In this document: piece after piece, positions 55,514 through 63,723 of the stretch
Numbering within the stretch: position 1 is the stretch's first letter
Layout of the letters: the number at the start of each line of letters is the position of its first letter
Assembly (NCBI RefSeq): GCF_004005495.1
Contig: NZ_RZYA01000014.1
Span: 62,001-126,000, forward strand
Reading direction: 5' to 3'
Origin: Streptomyces antnestii
GTDB taxonomy: Bacteria > Actinomycetota > Actinomycetes > Streptomycetales > Streptomycetaceae
DNA length: 64,000 bases
Program-made: the position numbers and the translations under genes
The notes under the pieces: generated by a model
What the model was told of the DNA's origin: nothing
The model's database searches: none
The model's input: only the letters and a program-made list of their open reading frames with translations

Positions 55514-56900
55514 TTGAGCGCAGGCCCTCCCTTCCGGGAGGGGTTAGCTCATCCTCGTGCCGGAGCCGCGCAGCGGCGGAGTTCGCTGCGTTGTCAGTGG
55601 CCGCCGATAGAGTGGTCACATCAGTTGGAGGGGGGTGTTCTCATGCTGTCGGGCCGCAGGTATCGGCTTGAGCTGACGTCCGAACAGGCGGAGATGTGCG
55701 AGGAGTTCGGCAACATCTGCCGGTCGGTGTGGAACACCGGCCTTCACCAGCGCCGCGAGTACCGGCGGCGCGGGGCGTGGATGAACTACGTGCCGCAGTG
55801 CGCCGAGCTGGCCGAGGCCAAGCGGGAACACCCCTGGTTGAAGGCCGCGCCGTCGCATGTGTTGCAGCAGACTTTGCGGGACCTGGACCGGGCGTGCCGG
55901 GATCATGGCACGTTCAAGGTGCGCTGGCGGTCGAAGGTGCGTTGGTCGCCTTCGTTCCGGTTCCCCGCCGGGAACCACATCGAGGTGGAACGTCTGGGCC
56001 GTAAGTGGGGCCGGGCGAAGCTGCCCAAGCTGGGCTCGGTCCGCTTCCGCTGGTCGCGCCCCCTGGGCGGGGAGATCCGGTCCGCGACCGTGTCCCGAAA
56101 GGCCGGGCGCTGGTACGTCTCCTTCCTGGTGGACGACCAGGCCGTCACACCCGAGAAGCATGCGATGCCCGGCACAGCGGTCGGGATCGACCGGGGCGTC
56201 AAGGTTGCTGCTGTCACCTCCGACGGCGACTTCCACGACCGGGAGTTCATCACCGCCGGTGAGGCTGGACGGTACCGGCGGTTTCAGCAGCAGTTCGCCC
56301 GCGCCAAGAAGGGCAGCGCCAACCGGTCCAAGACCCGGGCGGCGATGAACCGGATCATGGGTCGGGTCACGGACCGGCGTGCGGATTTCTGTGCGCAGAC
56401 CGCTTCCCGGATCGTCGCGAAGAACGCTCTGGTGGTGCTGGAAGACCTGCGGATCAAGAACATGTCCGCGTCCGCCTCGGGCACGATCGAGGCGCCGGGT
56501 TCCCGCGTCGCTCAGAAACGGGGCCTGAACAGGGCCATCCTCGACAAGGGATGGCACCGCCTCGAACTCGCCCTCGTGGGCGCCGCCCGGTACACGGGCA
56601 CGACCGTGGTGAAGGTCAATGCCGCGTACACGTCGCAAAGGTGTTCCGCCTGCGGCTTCGCCTGCGAAGAAAACCGAGAGAGCCAATCGGTCTTCGTGTG
56701 CAAAGCCGAAGGCTGCGGATACATCGCGCACGCCGACGTGAACGCGGCCGTCAACATCAAACACGCGGGCGGGCAGTCCGTGTCAGCTTGTGGAGACCTC
56801 GGCGCCAGCCGGTCCGCGAAGCAGGAACCCGTAGGCAGGGCGACCGGCCGAACCCCCTCATAGGGGAAGCCCCCTCCCTTCAGGAGGGGGAGGAAGCCAA
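55514..56900 (+). mobile_element. IS1341/IS605-like non-autonomous element carrying only tnpB
   Basis: The left end has a hairpin CCCTCCC-TTCC-GGGAGGG (55525-55542) and the right end a closely related CCCCCTCC-CTTCA-GGAGGGGG (56870-56890), the subterminal hairpins expected of the IS200/IS605 superfamily. There is no tnpA. The right hairpin lies just beyond the tnpB stop, where omega-RNA scaffolds normally end. Exact boundaries are uncertain by about 10 bp; a possible target motif TTGAG is at 55514. No target-site duplication is expected for this class. Confidence 0.72.
55643..56863 (+). CDS. tnpB: TnpB RNA-guided endonuclease (IS200/IS605 family)
   Basis: The 406-aa protein has the N-terminal OrfB_IS605 HTH region (YRLELTSEQAEMCEEFGNICRSVWN), RuvC-I Asp in VGIDRGVKVAA, RuvC-II Glu in VVLEDLRIKNM, a four-Cys zinc finger (CSACGFAC ... 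CKAEGCG) and RuvC-III Asp in HADVNAAVNI. All three catalytic acidic residues are kept, so the nuclease looks intact. The length is normal. ATG 55643 is preceded by GGAGGGGGG. TnpB uses an omega-RNA from the element's right end to cut DNA at a target-adjacent motif. Confidence 0.9.
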   Translation: MLSGRRYRLELTSEQAEMCEEFGNICRSVWNTGLHQRREYRRRGAWMNYVPQCAELAEAKREHPWLKAAPSHVLQQTLRDLDRACRDHGTFKVRWRSKVRWSPSFRFPAGNHIEVERLGRKWGRAKLPKLGSVRFRWSRPLGGEIRSATVSRKAGRWYVSFLVDDQAVTPEKHAMPGTAVGIDRGVKVAAVTSDGDFHDREFITAGEAGRYRRFQQQFARAKKGSANRSKTRAAMNRIMGRVTDRRADFCAQTASRIVAKNALVVLEDLRIKNMSASASGTIEAPGSRVAQKRGLNRAILDKGWHRLELALVGAARYTGTTVVKVNAAYTSQRCSACGFACEENRESQSVFVCKAEGCGYIAHADVNAAVNIKHAGGQSVSACGDLGASRSAKQEPVGRATGRTPS

Positions 56901-56922
56901 ATGGCTGCTCGTGCAGGGGAGA

Positions 56923-58062
56923 TCACCTGCCCACCAGCTCCCGCCCCACGATCTCCTTCATGATCTCGGTGGTGCCGCCGTAGATGGTGGTGACCCGGGC
57001 GTCCGCGTAGGCGCGGGCGATGGGGTACTCGCGCATGTAGCCGTAGCCGCCATGGAGTTGGAGGCAGCGGCTGACGACGCGGTTCTGCAGTTCGGTGGCC
57101 CACCACTTGGCCTTCGCGGCGTCGACGGCGGTCAACGTGCCCTCGTTGAGGGCGAGTACGGCGCGGTCCAGGTAGGCGCGGGTGACGTCGATCTCCGTCG
57201 CGAGCTCGGCCAGGGTGAACTTGGTGTGCTGGAACCGGGCCACGGGCTTGCCGAAGGCCTGCCGCTCCTTCGTGTACGCGAGCGTCCACGCGAAGGCGGC
57301 CTCGGCGGCGGCCAGCCCGTAGTACGCGATGGACATGCGCTCCTTCGGTAGCCGCTCCATCAGGTGCCGGAACCCGGCGCCCTCGATGCCCAGCAGGTTC
57401 CCGGTCGGGATGCGGACGTCGTCGAAGAACAGCTCGGAGACGTCCTCGCCGCGCTGCCCCAGCTTGTCCAGGCAGCGGCCGCGCGTGAACCCGGGCATCC
57501 CGTCCTCCACGAGGTACAGGCTGAACTCCCGTTCCCCGGTGCGGGCGACGGTCACGACGACATCGGCCCGCGCGCCGCCCGTGATGAACGTCTTGCTCCC
57601 GTTCAGGACCCAGTGGTCGCCGTCGCGCACGGCGGTGGCCCTGATCCCGCGCAGGTCACTGCCGGCCTCGGGCTCGGTCATGGCGATCGCCGCGCTCAGC
57701 TCGCCCGCGCACAGCGCGGGCAGCCACCGCCGCTTCTGCTCCTCCGTACCGAGATCGACGAGATACGGCCCGACGAGGTCGTCGAACCCGCCGAACACGA
57801 CGTTCACGGCGGCCGCCCCCACTCGCGCGAGCTCCTCCATGAGCACACACCGGAACCGGTAGTCGCCCGTGCCATCGCCCCCGTACTCCTCCGGTACGGC
57901 AAGACCGAGCAGCCCGAGCCCGCCCGCCGTCCGCCACAGCTTCGGATCGATGCGGCCCGCCCGCTCCCACTCCTCCACGTACGGGGCGATCTCGCGGTCG
58001 ACGAATTCGCGGACCGTGTCCCGGAAGAGTTCTTGGTCCTCGGTGAAGAGACGGGAATGCAT
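56923..58062 (-). CDS. Acyl-CoA dehydrogenase
   Basis: The 379-aa ACAD has AAIAMTEPEAGSDLRGIRA, KTFITGGARADV, ERQAFGKPVARFQHTKFTLAELA, HGGYGYMREYPIARAYADARVTTIYGGTTEI. At the usual MCAD base position (YEGT-type) there is Gly, while a Glu is present in helix G (GLAAAEAAFAWT), the place used by long-chain and isovaleryl-CoA dehydrogenases. ATG 58062 with GAGG upstream is preferred to ATG 58077. It is last in the minus-strand operon; the TnpB element ends only about 30 bp past its stop. Confidence 0.92.
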   Translation of the reverse strand: MHSRLFTEDQELFRDTVREFVDREIAPYVEEWERAGRIDPKLWRTAGGLGLLGLAVPEEYGGDGTGDYRFRCVLMEELARVGAAAVNVVFGGFDDLVGPYLVDLGTEEQKRRWLPALCAGELSAAIAMTEPEAGSDLRGIRATAVRDGDHWVLNGSKTFITGGARADVVVTVARTGEREFSLYLVEDGMPGFTRGRCLDKLGQRGEDVSELFFDDVRIPTGNLLGIEGAGFRHLMERLPKERMSIAYYGLAAAEAAFAWTLAYTKERQAFGKPVARFQHTKFTLAELATEIDVTRAYLDRAVLALNEGTLTAVDAAKAKWWATELQNRVVSRCLQLHGGYGYMREYPIARAYADARVTTIYGGTTEIMKEIVGRELVGR

Positions 58063-58134
58063 GACAGCACCTCGCATGCGGGAGGGGAGCGGGCGGTTCG
58101 GCGGGCGAGCGGACTTCCCCGCGTAGTGCCGGTT

Positions 58135-58599
58135 CTACGCGTAGTGCCGGTAGATCGCCGACGCCACGCACGCCGGCTTCTCCGAGCCCTCCACCTCGAT
58201 CGTGAAGGTCAGGCGCATCTCGACGCCGTTGCCCTTGACCTCCTCCACGGAGTCCACGGCGCCGTGCAGGCGGATCTTCGCTCCGACCTTCACCGGGCTG
58301 GGGAAGCGGACCTTGTCCAGGCCGTAGTTGATGCTCATCGAGACGCCCTCGATGGCGAGCAGGTCGTTGAAGAGGGGGATGACGAGGGAGAGGGTGAGGT
58401 AGCCGTGGGCGATCGGGGCGCCGAAGGGGCCGGCCGCCGCGCGCTCGGGGTCGACGTGGATCCACTGGTGGTCGCCGGTGGCGTCGGCGAAGGTGTTCAC
58501 CCGCTCCTGGGTGATCTCCAGCCAGTCGGTGCGGCCGAGGTCGGCGCCGTCGAGGGCCTTGATCTCGTCGAGGCCGGTGACGGTGCGAAGGGCAGTCAT
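58135..58599 (-). CDS. MaoC-family (R)-specific enoyl-CoA hydratase
   Basis: The 154-aa hot-dog protein carries the hydratase-2 motif with the catalytic Asp/His (FADATGDHQWIHVDPERAAAGPFGAPIAHGYLTLSL). It should add water to a trans-2-enoyl-CoA. The stop of the upstream ligase overlaps its ATG (ATGA at 58596-58599). The ligase-MaoC-ACAD order fits a beta-oxidation start. Confidence 0.92.
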   Translation of the reverse strand: MTALRTVTGLDEIKALDGADLGRTDWLEITQERVNTFADATGDHQWIHVDPERAAAGPFGAPIAHGYLTLSLVIPLFNDLLAIEGVSMSINYGLDKVRFPSPVKVGAKIRLHGAVDSVEEVKGNGVEMRLTFTIEVEGSEKPACVASAIYRHYA

Positions 58600-60107
58600 G
58601 CGTGGGCTCCAGAAGAGTCGGTGGTTCCGTGGGTTTCCCGGATGCGGGGCTTGAGCAGTTTGCCGGCGCCGCTGCGGGGCAGTGCGTCGGCGAATACGAC
58701 GGACTTGGGGATCTTGTAGCGGGCGACGCGGCCGTTGAGGAAGGCCAGGATCTCGTCGGCGCCGGCCGCCGCGTCCGGCGCGAGGACGACGACCGCGCGG
58801 CCCACCTCGCCCCACTTCTCGTCGGGTACGCCGATCACGGCGCAGTCCGCGACGGCCGGGTGTTCGTACAGGGCCTTCTCCACCTCGGCCGGGTAGATGT
58901 TCTCCCCACCCGAGATGATCATGTCCTTGACGCGGTCGACGATGGTGACGTACCCGTCCTCGTCCGCGATGGCCACATCGCCCGTGCGGAACCAGCCGTC
59001 CGTGAAGGCGGCCGCGGTCGCGTCCGGCAGGCCCCAGTAGCCGGACATGATGGTGGGGCCCTCGACGAGGAGTTCGCCGCGCTCGCCGCGTTCGGCGTCG
59101 TGCCCGGCGGGATCGGCGATCCGCACGTCGTTGAAGAAGTGCGGCACGCCGGCGCTGCCCGCCTTGGCCAGGGCGTTCTCCGCGTCCAGCAGGCACACGC
59201 CGGGGGAGGCCTCGGTCATGCCGTAGCCCTGGAGAAAGCGCAGGCCGCGTTTTTGGTACGTGCCGATCAGCGCCCGGGGGACCGGTGCGCCGCCGCACAT
59301 CATCTTCCGCACGGACGACAGGTCGGCCGCGGCGAACCGCTCCTCCGCGGCGATCTGCTGGAACATGGTCGGCACGCCGAACATGACCGTCACGCCGTGC
59401 TCCTCGACCAGGTCGAGGGTGCGGGAGGGCGAGAACGACTCCTCGAGGATCAGGGTGCCGCCCTTGAGGAACGTCGGCAGGCAGGTCATGTTGAGGGCCG
59501 CCGTGTGGAACATGGGTGCGGACAGCAGGGTCACCTCGTCGGAGGCGAAGTCGGCGTCGACGAGTGTGTTGATGCTGTTCCAGGTGAGGTTGGAGTGGCT
59601 GAGCACGGCGCCCTTGGCGCGGCCCGTGGTCCCCGAGGTGTACATGATCATCGCGAGGTCGTCGAGGGCGACGCTCTCGTCGACGGGGGAGTCCGGGGCC
59701 TGGGCCAGCGCCTTCTCGTACGTGTCGTCGACGGCGACGAGCCGGCCGGTGCCGGAGGCGGCCGCGAACGCGCCGAACGAGGGGGAGTGGACGAGCACGG
59801 ACGTACCGGAGTCGGTGAGGCAGTGCCTCAGTTCGGTGTCCGCGAGGCGGATGTTGAGCGGGACGAAGACGGCGCCCAGCTGGCCGGCCGCGAACATGGT
59901 CTCCAGGAACGCGGGATGGTTCGGGCCGAGGAAGGCGACGCGGTCTCCGCGGCGGATGCCGAGGGAGCGCAGGTGGTGGGCGAGGCGGGTGGTGCGGTCG
60001 TGCAGCTGGGCGTAGGTGTACCGGGACCCCTGGTGGACGACGGCGAGGCGGTGGGGGTTCTTGCGGGCGCGTCGTGCGGTCCAGGAGCCGATGCCGTGGT
60101 TGCGCAT
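58596..60107 (-). CDS. AMP-dependent acyl-CoA ligase
   Basis: The 503-aa ANL enzyme has MYTSGTTGRAKGAVLSHSNLTWNSIN, GYGMTEASPG, DGWFRTGDVAIADEDGYVTIVDRVKDMIISGGENIYP and LPRSGAGKLLKPRIRE. It activates a fatty or aromatic acid to CoA ester. It is the third ligase in the window and is not closely similar to the other two. GGAG lies close upstream of ATG 60107. It is 66 bp downstream of the amidohydrolase. Confidence 0.92.
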   Translation of the reverse strand: MRNHGIGSWTARRARKNPHRLAVVHQGSRYTYAQLHDRTTRLAHHLRSLGIRRGDRVAFLGPNHPAFLETMFAAGQLGAVFVPLNIRLADTELRHCLTDSGTSVLVHSPSFGAFAAASGTGRLVAVDDTYEKALAQAPDSPVDESVALDDLAMIMYTSGTTGRAKGAVLSHSNLTWNSINTLVDADFASDEVTLLSAPMFHTAALNMTCLPTFLKGGTLILEESFSPSRTLDLVEEHGVTVMFGVPTMFQQIAAEERFAAADLSSVRKMMCGGAPVPRALIGTYQKRGLRFLQGYGMTEASPGVCLLDAENALAKAGSAGVPHFFNDVRIADPAGHDAERGERGELLVEGPTIMSGYWGLPDATAAAFTDGWFRTGDVAIADEDGYVTIVDRVKDMIISGGENIYPAEVEKALYEHPAVADCAVIGVPDEKWGEVGRAVVVLAPDAAAGADEILAFLNGRVARYKIPKSVVFADALPRSGAGKLLKPRIRETHGTTDSSGAHA

Positions 60108-60173
60108 GCGGGAGCTCCTTTGCGTCCCTGAGAGCTGCGGGTGCGTCTCCGAGAGCTGCGGGGACGGACGGGG

Positions 60174-61058
60174 TCAGTCCTTGACGAAGCCGAACAGCCG
60201 GGCCGCGTTCTCCTTGAGGATCTTCGGCCTGACCTCGTCCTTGATCGGCAGCGCGGCGAAGTCCTTCAGCCAGCGGTCGGGGGTGAGGAGCGGGTAGTCG
60301 GTCCCGAACAGCACCTTGTCCTTGAGCAGGCTGTTGGCGTACTGGACGAGCTGCGGCGGGAAGTACTTCGGCGACCAGCCCGACAGGTCGATGTAGACCT
60401 GCGGCTTGTGCGTGGCCACCGACAGCGCCTCGTCCTGCCAGGGGAAGGACGGGTGGGCCATGATGATCGGCATGCCGGGGAAGTCCGCGGCCACGTCGTC
60501 GATGTACAGCGGGTTGGAGTACTTCAGGCGGATGCCGCCGCCACCGGGTGCGCCCGCGCCGATGCCGGTCTGGCCGGTGTGGAAGACGGCGACGGCACCG
60601 GCCTCCTCGATCGCCTCGTACAGGACGTACGCGGACCGGTCGTTGGGGTAGAACGCCTGGACGCTCGGGTGGAACTTGAAGCCGCGCACCCCGAAGTCCC
60701 GTACCAGGCGGCCGACTTCCCGAGCTCCCGCCCGTCCCTTGGCGGGGTCGATCGAGGCGAACGGGATGATGACGTCCGGGTTCTCGGCGGCGGCCTCGGC
60801 GATCTCCTCGTTGGGGACGGCCGGGACGCCGGTCGCGGCCTCCGCGTCGACGGTGAAGACGACGCACGCCATCTTCCGCTCGCGGTAGTACGCGGCGATC
60901 TCGGGGAGCGTCGGCTTGCGGTGGCCGTCCTCCACCTTGAAGTACTTGCTGGACGCCTCCTCCAGCTCGGAGGAGAGCGAGCCCCGTCCGCGCGAGGAGA
61001 CCTCGGCGTGGGTGTGCACGTCGATCGCGGTGATCGCGTCGATGTCGATGCCGGTCAT
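60174..61058 (-). CDS. Amidohydrolase family 2 protein (ACMSD-like)
   Basis: The 294-aa TIM-barrel amidohydrolase has an N-terminal DVHTHAE metal motif, the RGFKFHPSVQAF strand, HTGQTG, MAHPSFPWQDEA and a C-terminal FGTDYPLL with the metal/catalytic Asp. The family includes decarboxylases (ACMSD, gamma-resorcylate decarboxylase) and hydrolases of lactones. Its place between the ligase and SDR suggests ring cleavage or decarboxylation upstream of CoA activation. Substrate unknown. Confidence 0.88.
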   Translation of the reverse strand: MTGIDIDAITAIDVHTHAEVSSRGRGSLSSELEEASSKYFKVEDGHRKPTLPEIAAYYRERKMACVVFTVDAEAATGVPAVPNEEIAEAAAENPDVIIPFASIDPAKGRAGAREVGRLVRDFGVRGFKFHPSVQAFYPNDRSAYVLYEAIEEAGAVAVFHTGQTGIGAGAPGGGGIRLKYSNPLYIDDVAADFPGMPIIMAHPSFPWQDEALSVATHKPQVYIDLSGWSPKYFPPQLVQYANSLLKDKVLFGTDYPLLTPDRWLKDFAALPIKDEVRPKILKENAARLFGFVKD

Positions 61059-61073
61059 CTGGCGGTCGTCTCC

Positions 61074-61976
61074 TTACAACTGCGGGGCGGGGATGCCGTA
61101 CGTCTCCGGGCGCTGGCCCATCGAGGTCGGCCAGGCGGCGGCGATCGCGTCCGCCGACCAGCCGCCGTCGGCGTACGCGGCCGAGACCTCCTGCGGGTGC
61201 GACCACAGCGAAAGCTTGTCACCGCCGATGCCGACGCACTGGCCGGTGACGTCCTTCGCCGCGTCGGAGGCGAGGAAGACGACCAGACCCGCGCAGTCCT
61301 CGGCGGTACCGAAGGCGATGCCCTTGCGCAGGGAGTCCGGGAAGGGCGTGCCGTCGTTCGCGTACGCCTCGATGTAGGGGGCGAACAGCGGCATGGTCTT
61401 CGTCATCTCGGTGGCCGCGTTGGGGACGACGGCGTTGGCGGTGATGCCGGCCTTCGCCAGCTCCATGGCCCACGTACGCACCATCGCGGCGATGCCCGCC
61501 TTGGCGGCGGCGTAGTTGGTCTGGCCGAAGTTGCCGCGCTGTCCGGCGGGGGAGCCGGCGACGATGATGCGGCCGCCCTCGCCCTGCTCGCGCATCCGGA
61601 CCGCGGCGGCGCGGGCGCAGGTGAAGGTGCCGCGCAGGTGCACGTGCTGGACGGTGTCGAAGTCGTCGTCGGACATCTTCCACAGGACGCGGTCGCGCAG
61701 CACGCCCGCGTTGGTGACCATGACGTCGAGCCGCCCGAACTCGGCCACGGCCCGGTTCACCAGGGCGTCGGCGGCCTCGCTGGTGCCGACGGCGACGACC
61801 TCGGCGACCGCGCGCCCTCCGTCCTCGGTGATCTGCTTGACGGCCGCCTCGGCCGCCTCGGCGTCCACGTCGTTGACGACGACCGAGGCGCCGGCGGCGG
61901 CGAGGGCGCGGGCGTAGGCGAGGCCGAGGCCGCGCCCGCTGCCGGTGACGACGGCAACCTTGCCGGAAAGGTCCAT
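61074..61976 (-). CDS. SDR family dehydrogenase (peroxisomal HSD17B4-like)
   Basis: The 300-aa SDR has VVTGSGRGLGLAYARALAAAGASVVVNDVD and TNAGVLRDRVLWKMSDDDFDTVQHVHLRGTF, the pattern of the (3R)-hydroxyacyl-CoA dehydrogenase domain of multifunctional enzyme type 2, with NYAAAKAGI as the YxxxK motif. It would oxidise the (R)-hydroxyacyl-CoA made by the MaoC hydratase in the same operon. ATG 61976 follows AAGGAG. First gene of the operon. Confidence 0.9.
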   Translation of the reverse strand: MDLSGKVAVVTGSGRGLGLAYARALAAAGASVVVNDVDAEAAEAAVKQITEDGGRAVAEVVAVGTSEAADALVNRAVAEFGRLDVMVTNAGVLRDRVLWKMSDDDFDTVQHVHLRGTFTCARAAAVRMREQGEGGRIIVAGSPAGQRGNFGQTNYAAAKAGIAAMVRTWAMELAKAGITANAVVPNAATEMTKTMPLFAPYIEAYANDGTPFPDSLRKGIAFGTAEDCAGLVVFLASDAAKDVTGQCVGIGGDKLSLWSHPQEVSAAYADGGWSADAIAAAWPTSMGQRPETYGIPAPQL

Positions 61977-62088
61977 GGGTGTATCTCCTTGAGGGGCGGA
62001 GAGATGGGGGAGCGCAGGAGGAAGCGGCGGGGGTGACACAGCTCCACGGGGTGTGCCCGGTCCTGTCCGCTCGTTCGATCTGCGCGCA

Positions 62089-62132
62089 ACGCTAGGCATT
62101 CTCCTTGCGACGGTCAAGAGAGTGCGTAACAT
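62089..62132. promoter_or_regulatory. Overlapping divergent promoters of paaX-like gene and SDR operon
   Basis: On the minus strand TTGACC (complement of 62112-62117), 17 bp and TAGCGT (complement of 62089-62094) is a strong promoter for the SDR operon. On the plus strand TTGCGA (62105-62110), 16 bp and TAACAT (62127-62132) would serve the PaaX gene. The -35 regions interleave, so one bound repressor could control both directions. Confidence 0.65.
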
Positions 62133-62170
62133 TGGTGCCGTACGACGGTGGCGTGATGCGGGAGGGCAGC

Positions 62171-63088
62171 ATGGCAGGCGGCAGAAGCGGCGCGACGGGC
62201 GGAGACGCCGCGCGGGACGAGGGTGCGGTGTACGAGGCCACGGGGGACGAACTCCGAACGGGGCCGGGCTCCGAGGTGACCCTGCGCCCCCAGTCCCTCA
62301 TGCTCACGTTCCTCGGCAACTTCGTGCTGGGCGGCGACGTCTGCGTCTACTCCGGCAGCATCATCGAGGTCTTCGGCCGCACGGGCGTGGGCGAGCACGC
62401 CACCCGTTCCACCCTGACCCGCATGGTGGGCCGCGGCCTGCTGCAGCGCCGCCGCGAGGGCCGCCGCATGTACTTCGGCCTCACCGACCGGGCGGCGGCG
62501 ATCCTCCGCGACGGCGAGCACCGCATCTGGAAGCAGGGCGCCGTCAACGACGACTGGGACGGTACGTGGACGCTGCTCGCCTTCTCCCTGCCCGAGGCCA
62601 GCCAGCGGCAGCGCCACGACCTGCGCTCCCAGCTGACCTGGGCGGGCTTCGGCCCGCTCATCGGCGGCCTGTGGATCGCGCCGGGTCGGGCGGACGTCAC
62701 CGCGATCGCGGAGGACCCCGAACTCGGCCCTCACATCAGGGTGTTCCGCTCCACCGCGGACCCCGCCACCGACATCTCCCGCATGGTGCACGAGACCTGG
62801 GACCTCGCGACTCTGTCCGCCGGCCACACCGCCTTCCTCGACCGCTGGTCCGCGTTCGCGGACGGCCGCGGCGCGTCCGACGTCGACGAACTCGCAGTCA
62901 AACTCAGCCTGTTGACGGAGTGGCTCCAGATCGTCCGCGCCGACCCCCACCTCCCGATCCAGCATCTCCCGGCCGACTGGCCCGCCGCCGTGGCGGAGGA
63001 CGTCTTCCGCCGCGCCAACGCCCGCGTCGACGCGGCGTCCCGGGCGCTCGCGGAGGAGCTGCTGGAGACGATGCCGCTGCGAGAGTGA
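62171..63088 (+). CDS. PaaX family transcriptional regulator
   Basis: The 305-aa protein has the PaaX N-terminal winged helix (SLMLTFLGNFVLGGDVCVYSGSIIEVFGRTGVGEHATRSTLTRMVGRGLLQRRREGRRMYFGLT) and the PaaX central and C-terminal domains (WTLLAFSLPEASQRQRHDLRSQLTWAGFGPLIGGLWIAP). The family archetype represses phenylacetate catabolism and is released by phenylacetyl-CoA. ATG 62171 is chosen because GGGAGGG lies six bases upstream. Divergent from the SDR-to-ACAD operon, so that is its likely target, induced by a CoA intermediate. Confidence 0.9.
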   Translation: MAGGRSGATGGDAARDEGAVYEATGDELRTGPGSEVTLRPQSLMLTFLGNFVLGGDVCVYSGSIIEVFGRTGVGEHATRSTLTRMVGRGLLQRRREGRRMYFGLTDRAAAILRDGEHRIWKQGAVNDDWDGTWTLLAFSLPEASQRQRHDLRSQLTWAGFGPLIGGLWIAPGRADVTAIAEDPELGPHIRVFRSTADPATDISRMVHETWDLATLSAGHTAFLDRWSAFADGRGASDVDELAVKLSLLTEWLQIVRADPHLPIQHLPADWPAAVAEDVFRRANARVDAASRALAEELLETMPLRE

Positions 63089-63099
63089 CGGATGCCGGC

Positions 63100-63723
63100 C
63101 GGCGCCGTGGACGGCCCCCGCCTCGACGTACTCGCGCCGTGCCCGCGGTACGCGGAGCTGCGCGAGGCGGGCGGCCTGGTGCCCGCGCCGCCGACGATCA
63201 GGGGTGGACGCGGGGACCGGCAGGGGCGGGGCGGCGCAGGGCAGTCTTCGATCCGGTAGTGGCTGCCCTCGAAGGAGAACCGCTGTCCGGCGGGGGTGCT
63301 CCACAGGCCGGTGACGATGGCCAGCTGCTCCTCGAGCCGGTCGAACCGGGCCCCGGTGGCAGGGAAGGGGATGCCGAAGGCCCGGTGTTCGCGCTCGTAC
63401 CAGCCGGTGCCCAGGCCGAGTTCGACGCGCCCGCCGCTCATCGTGTCGACGGTGGCGGCGATCACGGCCAGCAGACCGGGTGAGCGGAACGTCGCCGCGG
63501 TCAGCAGGGTGCCGAGTCGGATGCGCCGGGTGTCGCGGGCCAGCCCGGCGAGGGTGGTCCACGCGTCGCTCGGCACGGTGTGCGGGTCCTCGGGGTCAAC
63601 CCCGAGGAGGTGATCGGACCTGAAGAAGGCGTCGAAGCCGAGCCGTTCGGCTGCGAGCGCGAGCGCGAGGAACGCGTGATAGTCGGCCCCGTGGCGCGGC
63701 TCCAGCAGGATCCGGAGCCTCAT
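63100..63723 (-). pseudogene. LLM-class F420-dependent oxidoreductase, 3'-truncated
   Basis: From ATG 63723 the protein reads MRLRILLEPRHGADYHAFLALALAAERLGFDAFFRSDHLLG, TLLTAATFRSPGLLAVIAATVDTMSGGRVELGLGTGWYEREHRAFG, YRIEDCPAPP and RPPLIVGGAGTR, the first two-thirds of a luciferase-like monooxygenase. After that (near 63180) the homology stops, and the frame continues into the antisense of paaX. Family members are about 290-340 aa; here only about 185 residues match. Its ATG overlaps the stop of the upstream amidohydrolase (ATGA). Confidence 0.75.

Noticed and set aside
60141..62036. Long plus-strand frame of about 630 codons
   Set aside because: Antisense to the amidohydrolase and SDR genes, no family resemblance and no ribosome site.
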